NCBI GenBank assembly: GCA_026418275.1
Contig: JAOABQ010000048.1
Location: forward strand, 1 to 64,000
Direction of reading: 5' to 3'
Length of the DNA stretch: 64,000 bases
Source: Clostridia bacterium
Lineage (GTDB): Bacteria; Bacillota; Clostridia; Acetivibrionales; DSM-2933
Shown here piece by piece: positions 48,950 to 58,471 of this stretch (its first letter is position 1; each line of letters starts with the position of its first letter). Position numbers and translations under genes: made by a program. Below the pieces are notes generated by a model. The model saw only the letters and a list, made by a program, of their open reading frames with translations, was not told where the DNA came from and searched no databases.

Positions 48950-50266
48950 CTACACCTCCTTCGATCTAACGCCGTAAAGCCAAGGATGTTTCATAATATT
49001 CCAATCGGCTACCGACTTAACCATAATTCTGGACACTGTTACCGCAGTTAGGAAGTTAAGGACAACACCCAGTCCAAGCGTGTACGCAAAGCTCTTTAGC
49101 GGGCCTGAACCGAAATATGCAAGTACAACAGCAGAAATCAGTGTAGTGATATTGGCATCCAGGATTGCGGTAAATGCCCTCTTAAAGCCCACATCAATAG
49201 CCGCACGAAGGGTTTTGCCGTTTCTAAGTTCCTCTTTGATTCTTTCAAAGATGATAACGTTTGCATCAACCCCCATACCGATAGTAAGGATAACCCCGGC
49301 AATACCGGGAAGGGTCAGTGTCATTCCGGTCCAGGATATGAATAAAAGCTGTAATACAGTATGTCCAAGCAATGCGATGTTTGCAAGGATACCTGGAAGT
49401 CTGTAATAAAGAAGCATGAACAACCATACAAGGATTAATGAAACACCGCCAGCTAAAACGGTAATATCCAATGCGCTCTTACCCAATGTAGGGCTGATGG
49501 TGCTTACCTGTTTTGCTTCCAATTTAAAAGGAAGATGTCCTGCTCTAATGGTTTTAGCCAACTCAGTAGCTTCTTCGATTGTCCTTTGTCCATTAATCGT
49601 GGCCTCGCCGCTTGGAATTTTTTCATTTACAGTTGGAGCGGATATTAAAATGTCATCCATAAAGATTGCAATTCTTTTACCAACCAATCTTCCGGTTGCT
49701 TCTGCAAACTTCTTTCCGCCATCGCTGCTTAATTTAAGACTTACCAAATATTCACCGGTAGTATTGCTGGTTACAACATTGGCATCTACTACATCCTTAC
49801 CTTCAATAACAATTTTATTTGTCGGTAAGTATGCCTTTGTTACCGGATCAGTTTTTGCTTCATCTACTTCCTGGAACGTCAGTAACGATGTTTTGCCTAT
49901 TTCATCAATCGCCTTTTGGGCATTAAAGTCTTTTTCATCCTTTTTCCAGGGAATTTGCACCAAGACATAGCCTTGCTGCGGGTTGGTTGTGATGATCCTA
50001 TCATAAATTGCCTTGCTGTCAAGTCTTTTTTCAATAACCTGCTTTGCATCGTCCAAATCTTCTTTGGAAGGTAACTTACCGTCCTTTGTTATTGCATAGA
50101 ACCTCGCGTCAATACCCCCTCTTATGTCAATACCTGGTCGGTATTCTTGTGCACTGGGTATATCAACACCTAATTGCTTGATTTCCAACCCGAAAGCTGC
50201 CAGATAGGTAAGAAAACCGATTATTAGGATAATTGAAAGAAATTTAACCGCATTCTTCCCTTTCAT
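48950..50266 (-). CDS. secD: Protein translocase subunit SecD
   Basis: 438 residues. D1-D4 regions: GIDIRGGIDARFYA (about 45-58) and IGMGVDANVIIFERIKEEL (about 328-346). Six TM helices, periplasmic-type P1 domain (about 60-240, AIDEIGKTSLLTFQEVDEA). Works with SecF at the Sec translocon. GGGGGAATT precedes the start. Confidence 0.92.
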   Translation of the reverse strand: MKGKNAVKFLSIILIIGFLTYLAAFGLEIKQLGVDIPSAQEYRPGIDIRGGIDARFYAITKDGKLPSKEDLDDAKQVIEKRLDSKAIYDRIITTNPQQGYVLVQIPWKKDEKDFNAQKAIDEIGKTSLLTFQEVDEAKTDPVTKAYLPTNKIVIEGKDVVDANVVTSNTTGEYLVSLKLSSDGGKKFAEATGRLVGKRIAIFMDDILISAPTVNEKIPSGEATINGQRTIEEATELAKTIRAGHLPFKLEAKQVSTISPTLGKSALDITVLAGGVSLILVWLFMLLYYRLPGILANIALLGHTVLQLLFISWTGMTLTLPGIAGVILTIGMGVDANVIIFERIKEELRNGKTLRAAIDVGFKRAFTAILDANITTLISAVVLAYFGSGPLKSFAYTLGLGVVLNFLTAVTVSRIMVKSVADWNIMKHPWLYGVRSKEV

Positions 50267-50570
50267 CTTTTTAATTCCCCCTTTTTAAATCTTTTTTATC
50301 TGTATAGAATACGATAATTTTCAACCATTTGACAAAACAAGCTCAAGCGCTTCTTTCGTGCTTGAGGTAGACAAACGAACAAATTTTATCACTATTCTAT
50401 ATACCTTATGTGTACTACGATATTATATAACTATAAGCTAGTGGCGTCAATACTTTTTACTCTTGGTACACCTGCCACATAAAGGTGTGCCGTGGAAATT
50501 ACAGTTAACTTTTAGTTTCATATTTACACATATTTTTCAGTTTTTTCTTATTGCAAAACCGTCCTGAAAC
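50267..50570. other. 304-base gene-free region upstream of secD
   Basis: Holds CTCAAGC/GCTTGAG at about 50344-50367, GGTACACCT/AGGTGTGCC at about 50464-50491 (terminator-like for the carbonic anhydrase gene, no clear T-run), and the shared motif at 50306-50327. No gene seen. Confidence 0.4.
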
Positions 50571-51071
50571 TTACTTATATTCTTCTAAAAGCTTACAATA
50601 CACCTCACTTCCTTTTCCCATGTTTAAAACTTCCTCCTCTGTAAGCATCCTTCTTATTCTCCCTGGATTCCCCATAACGAGTGACTGATCGGGGACTTTC
50701 ATATTGGGCACAATAACACTTCCGGCTCCAATTAAACAGTTTTTACCGATGACAGCACCATCCAAAACAACTGCACCCATTCCAATCAAGCTGTAATCAC
50801 CTATGGTACAGCTGTGTAAAACAACCCCATGTCCCACCGTTACATGATTCCCAATAACCGTTTCAATGTTTGTACTGCAGTGCACAGCGGATAAATCCTG
50901 AATATTCGTATTTTCCCCAATAATAACCTTTGCCATGTCTCCGCGAATCACTGCATTATACCAAACACTTGAGTTTCTGCCGATTTCAACATTGCCGATG
51001 ACCGCACTTCCCGGCGCAATAAAGCAAGACTTGTCCACAACCGGTGTAAAATCTTTATACGGATGAATCAT
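50571..51071 (-). CDS. Gamma-class carbonic anhydrase family protein
   Basis: 166 residues made of left-handed beta-helix hexapeptides (IAPGSAVIGNVEIGRNSSVW). Metal ligands: His in SAVHCS and the pair in TVGHGVVLHSC. It probably hydrates CO2 or acts as an acyltransferase-like relative (YrdA/PaaY type). Starts 12 bases after the SCIFF maturase stop and may be co-transcribed with it. Confidence 0.85.
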   Translation of the reverse strand: MIHPYKDFTPVVDKSCFIAPGSAVIGNVEIGRNSSVWYNAVIRGDMAKVIIGENTNIQDLSAVHCSTNIETVIGNHVTVGHGVVLHSCTIGDYSLIGMGAVVLDGAVIGKNCLIGAGSVIVPNMKVPDQSLVMGNPGRIRRMLTEEEVLNMGKGSEVYCKLLEEYK

Positions 51072-51083
51072 GGTCTTACCTCC

Positions 51084-52427
51084 TTATACCTGAGTTTTAA
51101 TCCACAGGGCACATTCTACCCTTTTTTTCTCAAGCTCGCAGCCGATTTTATAAGGTATGTTGATACTGTTGTTAAACTGGTATGCATTTGCAGCACACCC
51201 GCCGCTGCAATAGAATTTTGCCCAACAGGTTTTACAATCCTCTTTTTTATATACGTTGGATTCCTTAAAGGTGTCCTGCAAACTCCTATCCATTACAATG
51301 TCGTTTACATTCCCCATTTTAAATTCATCCATACCTACAAATTGGTGACAGGGATATATATCCCCTTCGGGTGTCACGGCCAGATATTCATGTCCTGAAC
51401 CGCAGCCTCCCAGCCTTTTTGCTACGCAAGGTCCCTGGCTTAGATCAATCATGAAATGAAAAAAGTTAAAGCCACTGCCTTGTTTAATGCGCTCAACATA
51501 TTCCCTGGCGAGCATCTCGTATTCACCGAACAAGGTAGGGAGATCTTCCTCTCTAAGGTCAAAGCCGGAGTCCTTTGCTGCAACTACAGGCTCCACTGAG
51601 ATCTGCTTAAACCCTTGATCCGCCAAATGCAGTACATCCTTGGAAAAATCGAGATTTTCCCTGGTGAAGGTTCCTCTTACATAGTAGTTATCCTGATTTC
51701 TTGACTCTGCCATATCTTTGATTTTGGGCAATATGTCGTTATAAATCCCAGATCCGTTTACCCTAAAACGCATCCGGTCATTCACCTCAGGACGTCCATC
51801 TATACTTAAAACCAGGTTTCCGATATTTTCGTTGATATACTTTTTATGATCCTCGTTTAAAAGAAGTGCATTGGTGGTCAGTGTAAACTTAAATTGCTTT
51901 CCAGCGCCCTTTTCCAGGCTTCTCGCATAATCAACCACTTCTTTTACGGTTTCAAAATTCAATAAGGGTTCTCCCCCAAAAAAGTCAATTTCCAGGTTTT
52001 TTCTGCCCTGAGATTCCTTAACCAGGAAATCAATTGCTTTTTTGCCTACCTCTGCACTCATCACCGTTCGGCCGTTCCCAAAATCCCCGGTTGAAGCAAA
52101 GCAGTATTTGCACCGAAGGTTGCAGTCATGGGATATATGAAGGCATAAAGCTTTTACAACGGGCTTCTTGTCCCATAGAGGCATATAGTACTTATAAGTA
52201 TCTTCCGAATAAAGGAGTCCTTCCTTTTCAAGGGAAGCAATTTCCCCGAGCGCTTCATGGATTTGTTCCTTACTGTATTTACATGAGAGCTTGTCCAAAA
52301 GTTCCTCATTGCTGAGCTTCTTATAGTAATCAAGAATCTCATAAGCCAGAGAATCAAATATATGAACCGCACCACTGTTTACATCAATAACGATGTTGAC
52401 TCCATCCATGCTAAATTTGTGTATCAT
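51084..52427 (-). CDS. scfB: Radical SAM SPASM thioether maturase of SCIFF
   Basis: 447 residues. A RiPP-recognition N-terminal part (about 1-85), the radical SAM cluster CNLRCKYCFAS (about 106-116), substrate loop FFGGEPLLNFETVK, and a SPASM region with CVAKRLGGCGSGHEYLAV, PCHQF and CKTCWAKFYCSGGCAANAYQ. This is the maturase that makes Cys-Thr thioether links in the SCIFF peptide coded just upstream. Typical of nearly all Clostridia. Confidence 0.92.
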   Translation of the reverse strand: MIHKFSMDGVNIVIDVNSGAVHIFDSLAYEILDYYKKLSNEELLDKLSCKYSKEQIHEALGEIASLEKEGLLYSEDTYKYYMPLWDKKPVVKALCLHISHDCNLRCKYCFASTGDFGNGRTVMSAEVGKKAIDFLVKESQGRKNLEIDFFGGEPLLNFETVKEVVDYARSLEKGAGKQFKFTLTTNALLLNEDHKKYINENIGNLVLSIDGRPEVNDRMRFRVNGSGIYNDILPKIKDMAESRNQDNYYVRGTFTRENLDFSKDVLHLADQGFKQISVEPVVAAKDSGFDLREEDLPTLFGEYEMLAREYVERIKQGSGFNFFHFMIDLSQGPCVAKRLGGCGSGHEYLAVTPEGDIYPCHQFVGMDEFKMGNVNDIVMDRSLQDTFKESNVYKKEDCKTCWAKFYCSGGCAANAYQFNNSINIPYKIGCELEKKRVECALWIKTQV

Positions 52428-52503
52428 GTGTTTAACCTCTCATACTTCTAAAAATAACAAAATCTTTGTATGGTCTTAAAAAGCCCAGTTCCCGTCACAT
52501 CAA

Positions 52504-52542
52504 AAAAGTGAAAAGTGAAACTACCTTTCACCTTCCACTTTT
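52504..52542 (-). terminator. Hairpin between SCIFF gene and maturase
   Basis: AAAAGTG/CACTTTT with an inner GTGAAA/TTTCAC stem, downstream of scfA. It may lower read-through so that the peptide is made in excess of its maturase. Confidence 0.5.
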
Positions 52543-52595
52543 AAATTGATAAACATATCAGTAAGCTTTAAGCAGTTACCGTTATGCTATATACA

Positions 52596-52736
52596 CTAGT
52601 TTTTCTGACAGCTTTGATTTGCAACTGTGCAAGATGTTTTGCAAGCAGATTGGCAAGAGGTTTGGCATTCTCCACAGCCGCCGTGCTTCACGCTATCTTT
52701 TAGCGTAGATCCGTTGATGGTTTTAATGTGCTTCAT
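52596..52736 (-). CDS. scfA: SCIFF peptide precursor (six Cys in forty-five residues)
   Basis: 46 residues from the ATG at 52736, preceded by GGGGGG. A leader MKHIKTINGSTLKDSVKHGG is followed by a core with six Cys (CGECQTSCQSACKTSCT, then SCQKN). This exactly fits the SCIFF RiPP family, length 45-46. The core Cys become linked by thioethers through ScfB. Its biological role is not known. Confidence 0.93.
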   Translation of the reverse strand: MKHIKTINGSTLKDSVKHGGCGECQTSCQSACKTSCTVANQSCQKN

Positions 52737-52838
52737 CCGATTTCCCCCCATGACGTTTTTTCACAACAAATTATAGCACAACAATATTTCCTTGAAAAGA
52801 ACTTTTTATTCATTTTGCCGAATTTTGCTTAAATACTT

Positions 52839-53273
52839 TTATCTTTTCCCCCGTGGAGTGGATTCCTTTTTGGTATTGATTCCGACAATTCCGCCAATTG
52901 CGCCTGTTACTACGCTTAAGACAATCATGGACACCATGTGCTTGTCAATGGAAAAATCCCTGTAAACAATACTGCTTAAAAGGTACAGAACAGTCATATA
53001 CGTAAACCCTACCACTGCACCGTTAAACCATCCCTTGCTCTTCATCTTTCTTGTTGATGAAATTCCTGCAATCAGGATACTCAAAACCGTCGTAATAAAA
53101 ACTGCCGGATTAACGAATTTATTGGGAAAATCGGTGTAAGTCAGGATAAAAGCCAATGCCATGAAAATCGGTATTGTAATAATATAAGAAACCAAAATGC
53201 CTTTTAAAATGGACATTAGAACGCTGCGGTCTTGAGGAACCGTTTTGATGCCTTGACTTGGCCCTATATTCAT
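52839..53273 (-). CDS. TIGR04086-family membrane protein
   Basis: 144 residues, four TM helices (about 22-45, 56-72, 85-105, 112-133). Members of TIGR04086 are small four-TM proteins next to SCIFF genes in Clostridia, as here. The ribosome binding site GGGGGTG lies inside a hairpin directly before the ATG. Function unknown. Confidence 0.75.
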   Translation of the reverse strand: MNIGPSQGIKTVPQDRSVLMSILKGILVSYIITIPIFMALAFILTYTDFPNKFVNPAVFITTVLSILIAGISSTRKMKSKGWFNGAVVGFTYMTVLYLLSSIVYRDFSIDKHMVSMIVLSVVTGAIGGIVGINTKKESTPRGKR

Positions 53274-53322
53274 AAAGCACCCCCATAGAATGGTCTATTA
53301 TAAATCTATGGCGGTGCTTTTA
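53274..53322 (-). promoter_or_regulatory. Hairpin covering the ribosome binding site of the TIGR04086 gene
   Basis: On the minus strand AAAGCACC and CCATAGA segments pair so that GGGGGTGC, the only ribosome binding site for the ATG at 53273, is in the 3' arm. It may double as the terminator of the UPF0210 gene upstream. A translation switch is possible. Confidence 0.45.
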
Positions 53323-53451
53323 AACTTAGAACCATTACATTCATTTATAGATAACGAAGTGTAAACATAGAAAAATTCAAGTGATGAAATGCCTGGTTTA
53401 CTCAGGTGTCAGAAATCGAAATTTTACTTTTACAGTTCATTATCTTTAATA

Positions 53452-54810
53452 CTAATTTCTCAAACTGTTGATGGGGGCAGGAATCCGCCCTCCCCTTTTT
53501 ATAAATTCGGTACTACCGAATGAATTTACCGGCATCACCGGACCGGACCCCAAAAGTCCGCCGAATTCTACGATATCCCCGACTTTTTTCCCAGGAGCCG
53601 GAATAATACGTACAGCCGTTGTCTTGTTATTGATGACGCCTATAGCTACTTCATCCGCAATGATGGCCGAAATGGTCTCACTGGTAGTCTCCCCCGGAAC
53701 CACAATCATATCAAGGCCTACCGAGCATACACAAGTCATAGCCTCCAGCTTATCGATGGATAAGGCACCACATTTTACAGCTTCAATCATCCCCGCATCT
53801 TCACTGACCGGAATAAAAGCACCGCTTAGTCCTCCCACGTAAGATGAAGCCATTACACCGCCTTTTTTTACTGCATCGTTTAATAATGCCAATGCTGCTG
53901 TGGTACCGTGGGTTCCGCATTTTTCAAGGCCCATTTCCTCCAGAATGTATGCCACGCTGTCTCCTACTGCAGGTGTAGGCGCTAAGGACAGGTCAACAAT
54001 TCCGAAGGGAACTCCGAGGCGTCTTGATGCCTCCTGGGCAACCAACTGACCCATTCTTGTAATTTTAAAAGCAGTTTTTTTAATGGTTTCGGATACGGTC
54101 CCAAAATCCGCCCCCTTAACTTTCTCCAGCGCAGATTTTACTGCCCCGGGGCCGCTGACCCCCACATTGATAACACATTCCGGCTCACCGATGCCATGAA
54201 AGGCACCCGCCATAAAAGGGTTATCTTCCGGAACATTGGAAAATACTACGAGTTTGGCGCATGCCAAACCGTCATCCTTTTGGGACAAATCCGCAGCTTT
54301 TTTAATAACTTCTCCCATTTCCCGAACTGCATCCATATTAATTCCCGCTTTATTAGTAGCGACGTTTACCGAAGAGCACACCTTCTTAGTGGAAGAAAGG
54401 GCATAAGGAATGGATTTAATAAGCTTCCTGTCCCCTTCGGTATACCCTTTGTGAACAAGTGCCGAAAACCCGCCGATAAAGTTGACCCCAACTGCTTCTG
54501 CAGCCTTGTCCAAAACTTCGGCAAATTTCACATAATCCTCTTCATCCGAACTCCCTGCTACAAGAGAGATCGGGGTTACAGAAATTCTTTTATTGATAAT
54601 CGGAATTCCGTATTCACGCTCTATATCGCTTCCTACTTTAACCAAATTCGACGCATATCGGACGATTTTGTCATAAATTTTTTGACAGGCAGCTTTTCCA
54701 TCCTGCCGGCAGCAATCAAGTAAGGATATTCCCATGGTAATCGTTCGGATGTCCAGGTTTTCTTCCTGTATCATCTTGATGGTTTCAATTACTTCAAACG
54801 GACGTATCAT
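53452..54810 (-). CDS. UPF0210/PFL-family protein (DUF711)
   Basis: 452 residues, GAGGAGAAG upstream. [20 protein letters not shown] at the start, then [30 protein letters not shown] and [15 protein letters not shown] are the family marks. The fold resembles pyruvate-formate-lyase-type proteins but the function is unproven. Paired as usual with the ACT gene upstream, 11 bases apart. Confidence 0.88.
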   Translation of the reverse strand: MIRPFEVIETIKMIQEENLDIRTITMGISLLDCCRQDGKAACQKIYDKIVRYASNLVKVGSDIEREYGIPIINKRISVTPISLVAGSSDEEDYVKFAEVLDKAAEAVGVNFIGGFSALVHKGYTEGDRKLIKSIPYALSSTKKVCSSVNVATNKAGINMDAVREMGEVIKKAADLSQKDDGLACAKLVVFSNVPEDNPFMAGAFHGIGEPECVINVGVSGPGAVKSALEKVKGADFGTVSETIKKTAFKITRMGQLVAQEASRRLGVPFGIVDLSLAPTPAVGDSVAYILEEMGLEKCGTHGTTAALALLNDAVKKGGVMASSYVGGLSGAFIPVSEDAGMIEAVKCGALSIDKLEAMTCVCSVGLDMIVVPGETTSETISAIIADEVAIGVINNKTTAVRIIPAPGKKVGDIVEFGGLLGSGPVMPVNSFGSTEFIKRGGRIPAPINSLRN

Positions 54811-54821
54811 CGCTTCTCCTC

Positions 54822-55094
54822 CTATATCCTGTGCATGGAGTTAAAAATATCCTCATGCTGAATTCTAATGGAAAGCCCCAGTTCAACTCCCTTTTTTTCC
54901 AACCGCTCACAAAGCTCTGGAAAACCAATGGTCAGTCCTTTAATATCTACAAGCATAACCATGGTAAATACGTCCTGCATGGTTGTTTGAGATATATCCA
55001 AAATATTTACGTTTGAATCCGCTAAGATGTTGCTGACACCTGCTATAATACCTACCCTGTCATTTCCGATTACAGTAATTACTGCGCGCATCAT
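54822..55094 (-). CDS. ACT-domain protein (UPF0237)
   Basis: 90 residues, one ACT domain: [20 protein letters not shown] and [20 protein letters not shown]. Small amino-acid-binding regulator, in an operon with the UPF0210 gene. Its ligand is not known. Confidence 0.88.
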   Translation of the reverse strand: MMRAVITVIGNDRVGIIAGVSNILADSNVNILDISQTTMQDVFTMVMLVDIKGLTIGFPELCERLEKKGVELGLSIRIQHEDIFNSMHRI

Positions 55095-55108
55095 ATATCC
55101 CCCTTAAA

Positions 55109-55150
55109 TAAAAATACAACTTAAACTTACATCAAACCTTAAGTTGTATT
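55109..55150 (-). terminator. Hairpin between the NHL-protein gene and the ACT gene
   Basis: AATACAACTTAA pairs with TTAAGTTGTATT. It lies downstream of the minus-strand gene ending at 55286 and upstream of the ACT gene, so it can end transcription of the former. Confidence 0.55.
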
Positions 55151-55285
55151 ATACAGATTTACTTATTCAATTTCAATCTTTGAACCGGGCTTAATCAACC
55201 AAACATTTGGCATAACAGGCATTCACTGCTTGGTGAACAACCCCCGATATATTTTTTGCATGACCTTTGATGGATATACAGGTCT

Positions 55286-56761
55286 CTATTCGATGATTCT
55301 TAACGTCTCCAAAGAGCCTTTTTCCATGTCGAAAACCCCAATCCTATGATTATTGGTATCTGCAATATAGAGAAGCCCATTGTGAAATGCCACATCATTT
55401 GGTTCATTTAATGGAAGAAGATCACTTTGGACGCATTCTCCAAAATACGTGGAACTTTGGTTAGGGTATATCAAAGTCCTCAAAGCACTTTCCCTAAAAT
55501 CCGCTACACGGACCGCATGGTTATAAGTATCGGCAATATACACCTTCTGATCGTGGTAATGAACCCCTAATGGCCGCTGCATCATTGCTTTATTAAATAC
55601 TTCATCTTTAAACCCGTATGTAAAAAGACCGTCTCCAATATGTGTCCTAACAACTCCGTCACTTAGCCGTGAACTCCGAAGAGATGAAACACCGCTGTCG
55701 GCAAAGTATATTCTTTCCCCATCCGTAGTGATTCCGCACGGCTGAGCCAGCTGTGCGAACTGAGGGTATCCATCTTCAATATTTTCGCTCCCTACTCCGG
55801 CAAATACTTTTATAGTATGTTCTTTTAAATCAAGTACCCATATTTGGTGCGCTCCAGCCATGGTTATATATAGACTGCCTTCAATTTGAACAAGATCCCA
55901 TGGAGAATTGAGAGGAGCCTCAATCGCTTTTCCACCCTTTTCACCCCAATTTGCCTGGCATCCGTTTCCTGCAACCGTTTCTACGACTTTGTTTTTAAGG
56001 TCTGCCTTCCTGATTGTATGGTTTCCTGTATCACAAATGTATAGGGCATCATTATAACAGGCAATTCCCTGTGGATAGTTAAACCGGGCTGACTCAAAGC
56101 CACCATCCTCCATGCCCTTTTCTTTTCCGCCAATAACCTCAATAATTTTCCCCTTTGAAGTTCCCGAGATTTCTATTTGCAAAATCCGGTTATGACTGGT
56201 ATCACTAATAAACAGGTGATTTTTTTCCTTATCCATTTCAATCTTACTTGGGTAGGACAACATAGTTTCTTTTTTCCTGCGTTGAACATTATTAAACCTT
56301 CTACCCGTCAGAAGTCCTCTATTTCTGCCGTCTTCCAGCGCTTTGCGTATTGCCTTGTCCAATACACTCCGCACCCCTTCGCCGGCAACTTTCCCGATAA
56401 TCTCTCCATCCGCACCTGCCAAAAGGTAGGATGGCCATGTAGAAATCCCATATGTATTCCAAAGGCTTCGTTGGCTGTCAACAATTACCGGATGATTAAT
56501 TTCGAAACGTTCTATTGCCGACTCAATGTTTTGGACTGCTTTTTCATTTTCAAACTTTGCTGAATGAACACCGATAACGATTAAGGGATGATTTTTATAT
56601 TTATCTTCCAACCATTTAAGGTCGGGTATTACGTGTACACAGTTGATACAACTGGTTGTCCAAAAATCAATCAATACGACATGCCCTTTTAGATCCTCCC
56701 ACTTTAACGGCCTTTCGGTATTGAGCCATAAAGTATTTTCAGGAAACGGTCTGAGTCTCAT
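55286..56761 (-). CDS. Thioredoxin-like domain fused to an NHL beta-propeller
   Basis: 491 residues. The thioredoxin-like part (about 15-140) has TSCINC with Cys38 and Cys41 in place of the usual WCPPC, then the cis-Pro loop STWPSYLL. Residues about 170-491 form NHL repeats (FNYPQGIACYNDALYICDTG, QRPLGVHYHDQKVYIADTYN). This is the NHLRC2-type architecture. No signal peptide, so it is probably cytoplasmic. Substrate unknown; a redox-linked binding protein is likely. Confidence 0.85.
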   Translation of the reverse strand: MRLRPFPENTLWLNTERPLKWEDLKGHVVLIDFWTTSCINCVHVIPDLKWLEDKYKNHPLIVIGVHSAKFENEKAVQNIESAIERFEINHPVIVDSQRSLWNTYGISTWPSYLLAGADGEIIGKVAGEGVRSVLDKAIRKALEDGRNRGLLTGRRFNNVQRRKKETMLSYPSKIEMDKEKNHLFISDTSHNRILQIEISGTSKGKIIEVIGGKEKGMEDGGFESARFNYPQGIACYNDALYICDTGNHTIRKADLKNKVVETVAGNGCQANWGEKGGKAIEAPLNSPWDLVQIEGSLYITMAGAHQIWVLDLKEHTIKVFAGVGSENIEDGYPQFAQLAQPCGITTDGERIYFADSGVSSLRSSRLSDGVVRTHIGDGLFTYGFKDEVFNKAMMQRPLGVHYHDQKVYIADTYNHAVRVADFRESALRTLIYPNQSSTYFGECVQSDLLPLNEPNDVAFHNGLLYIADTNNHRIGVFDMEKGSLETLRIIE

Positions 56762-57163
56762 TTCTCCACCTCAACATTTATGTTGCCTTCTGTTTAATTT
56801 TATATTTTTCCCCTATTAAAAAATTTTCAAACAATTATTTCTCTTTTTAGCAACTTTCTTAATAAATGTGGCCAACTTCGATAATAAAGTTGAAATTCAT
56901 TTTAAAGCTTTATGTAAAAATTACTGAATTATTATATCAGTATATTTTTTTATCTGCAATCCTTGATTTTCAAATGTTCTCGAATTTTAATACCGGAGAA
57001 ATTTCATTTATTCTACTCTAAAGTAAAATTTTATGTATCCTATTTTTTATTTTCAAGTCATTTTCATACGTTTTTTTACCGGCCTTAAATATACCAAAAA
57101 TAACCGAACACATGTTTGCATATTTTTATTTGTTATGGTAAAATTTATGATGAGGTGATTATT
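56762..57163. other. 402-base AT-rich gene-free region
   Basis: No open frame with a ribosome binding site and no strong hairpin, only a short AACTT/AAGTT inverted pair near 56874. It is the divergent region between the NHL-protein gene and the radical-SAM gene, so promoters for both should lie here, but none is convincing by eye. Confidence 0.4.
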
Positions 57164-58471
57164 GTGGAGCTAAAAACAAAACTTGAAATCCTGTCAAGTG
57201 CTGCAAAATATGATGTGTCGTGCTCCTCCAGCGGAAGCAGCAGGAAAAACAAAAAAGGCGGTATCGGCAACGGTCACGCCAGCGGTATCTGTCACAGCTG
57301 GTCGGATGATGGAAGATGTATTTCTCTTTTAAAAATCCTGTTTACCAACCGCTGCATTTATGATTGTGTCTATTGCGTTAACAGGGCCTCCAACGATGTG
57401 CCTCGGGCTTTGTTTACTCCAAGGGAAGTAGCAACCCTTACCATTGAATTTTATAAGAGGAATTACATAGAAGGCCTATTTTTAAGCTCTGCGGTTTATA
57501 AAAATCCCAACTATACCATGGAGCTTTTGGTGGATACGGTTAGAATCCTAAGGAAGGAATACCTTTTTAACGGTTATATTCATCTTAAAGCCATCCCGGG
57601 TGCTGCCGACCCATTAATTCAAGCGGCAGGAAATCTGGTTGACCGGATGAGTGTGAATATTGAGCTTCCTTCAAGCAGCAGCCTCAGGCTTCTCGCTCCC
57701 CAGAAAAATAAAGAATCCATTATAAAACCCATGGGATTGATTTCTTCAAAAATTACTGAAACCCGGGAAGAAAAGAAAATATTCAAAAAATCTTCCACCT
57801 TCGTTCCGGCAGGACAAAGTACGCAATTGATTGTCGGGGCTACGCCGGATAATGACCTTAAAATTTTAAGGCTTTCTGAAAGCCTTTATAAACGATTCGC
57901 TTTAAAAAGGGTTTACTACTCCGCCTATGTCCCTGTGGCAAAACACCCCAACCTCCCGTCGCTTATCACTCCGCCCCTATTAAGGGAGCACCGCCTTTAT
58001 CAGGCGGATTGGCTACTAAGGTTTTATGGCTTTAGCTCTGATGAACTCCTTAATGATCAAAATCCTGAATTTGACCTGGAGCTTGATCCCAAAGCCAACT
58101 GGGCGGTCAGAAACCTCAATATGTTTCCTGTAGAGGTCAACACCGCGGATTTAGGGACACTCTTAAGGGTTCCGGGGATCGGAGTACGCTCTGCCAGAAG
58201 GATTCTCATAAACCGCAAGGTTCGTTCTCTGGATTTTGAGGATTTAAAAAAGATTGGGGTCGTATTAAAGCGTGCAAGGCATTTTATCACGGTAAAGGGC
58301 AGATTTTACAGCGAGACGCTCTTTGATCCTTACAATATCAAGCAAAGCCTTATTTTAAAAAGCGACCGGAAGATTGGGGCTCCCCGGTATGAACAGCTAT
58401 CCATGTTTCCGGATACAAGCCCTCAGTTTCTTCTTTCTGAAAAAATTTCAGTCATTACAGGAGAGTTATAA
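57164..58471 (+). CDS. Radical SAM protein linked to UDG-like protein (putative DNA modification/repair)
   Basis: 435 residues from the GTG at 57164 (GAGGTGATT upstream). Radical SAM cluster CIYDCVYC at 64-71, preceded by a Ser/Lys/Gly-rich section. C-terminal helix-hairpin-helix VPGIGVRSARRILINR (about 343-358) suggests DNA contact. This matches the family TIGR03916, found beside the TIGR03915/UDG-like gene that follows here. A DNA repair or base-modification role is inferred from that link; chemistry is unknown. Confidence 0.85.
   Translation: MELKTKLEILSSAAKYDVSCSSSGSSRKNKKGGIGNGHASGICHSWSDDGRCISLLKILFTNRCIYDCVYCVNRASNDVPRALFTPREVATLTIEFYKRNYIEGLFLSSAVYKNPNYTMELLVDTVRILRKEYLFNGYIHLKAIPGAADPLIQAAGNLVDRMSVNIELPSSSSLRLLAPQKNKESIIKPMGLISSKITETREEKKIFKKSSTFVPAGQSTQLIVGATPDNDLKILRLSESLYKRFALKRVYYSAYVPVAKHPNLPSLITPPLLREHRLYQADWLLRFYGFSSDELLNDQNPEFDLELDPKANWAVRNLNMFPVEVNTADLGTLLRVPGIGVRSARRILINRKVRSLDFEDLKKIGVVLKRARHFITVKGRFYSETLFDPYNIKQSLILKSDRKIGAPRYEQLSMFPDTSPQFLLSEKISVITGEL

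Noticed and set aside
49416-49970. 184-codon frame on the + strand inside secD
   Set aside because: Antisense shadow of a strongly conserved gene, no ribosome binding site; the similar 194-codon frame inside secF (48250-48834) was rejected for the same reason.
50571-51071. Annotation as a sugar or serine acetyltransferase
   Set aside because: The hexapeptide repeats allow it, but the three His ligands in the positions of gamma-carbonic anhydrases favour that family.
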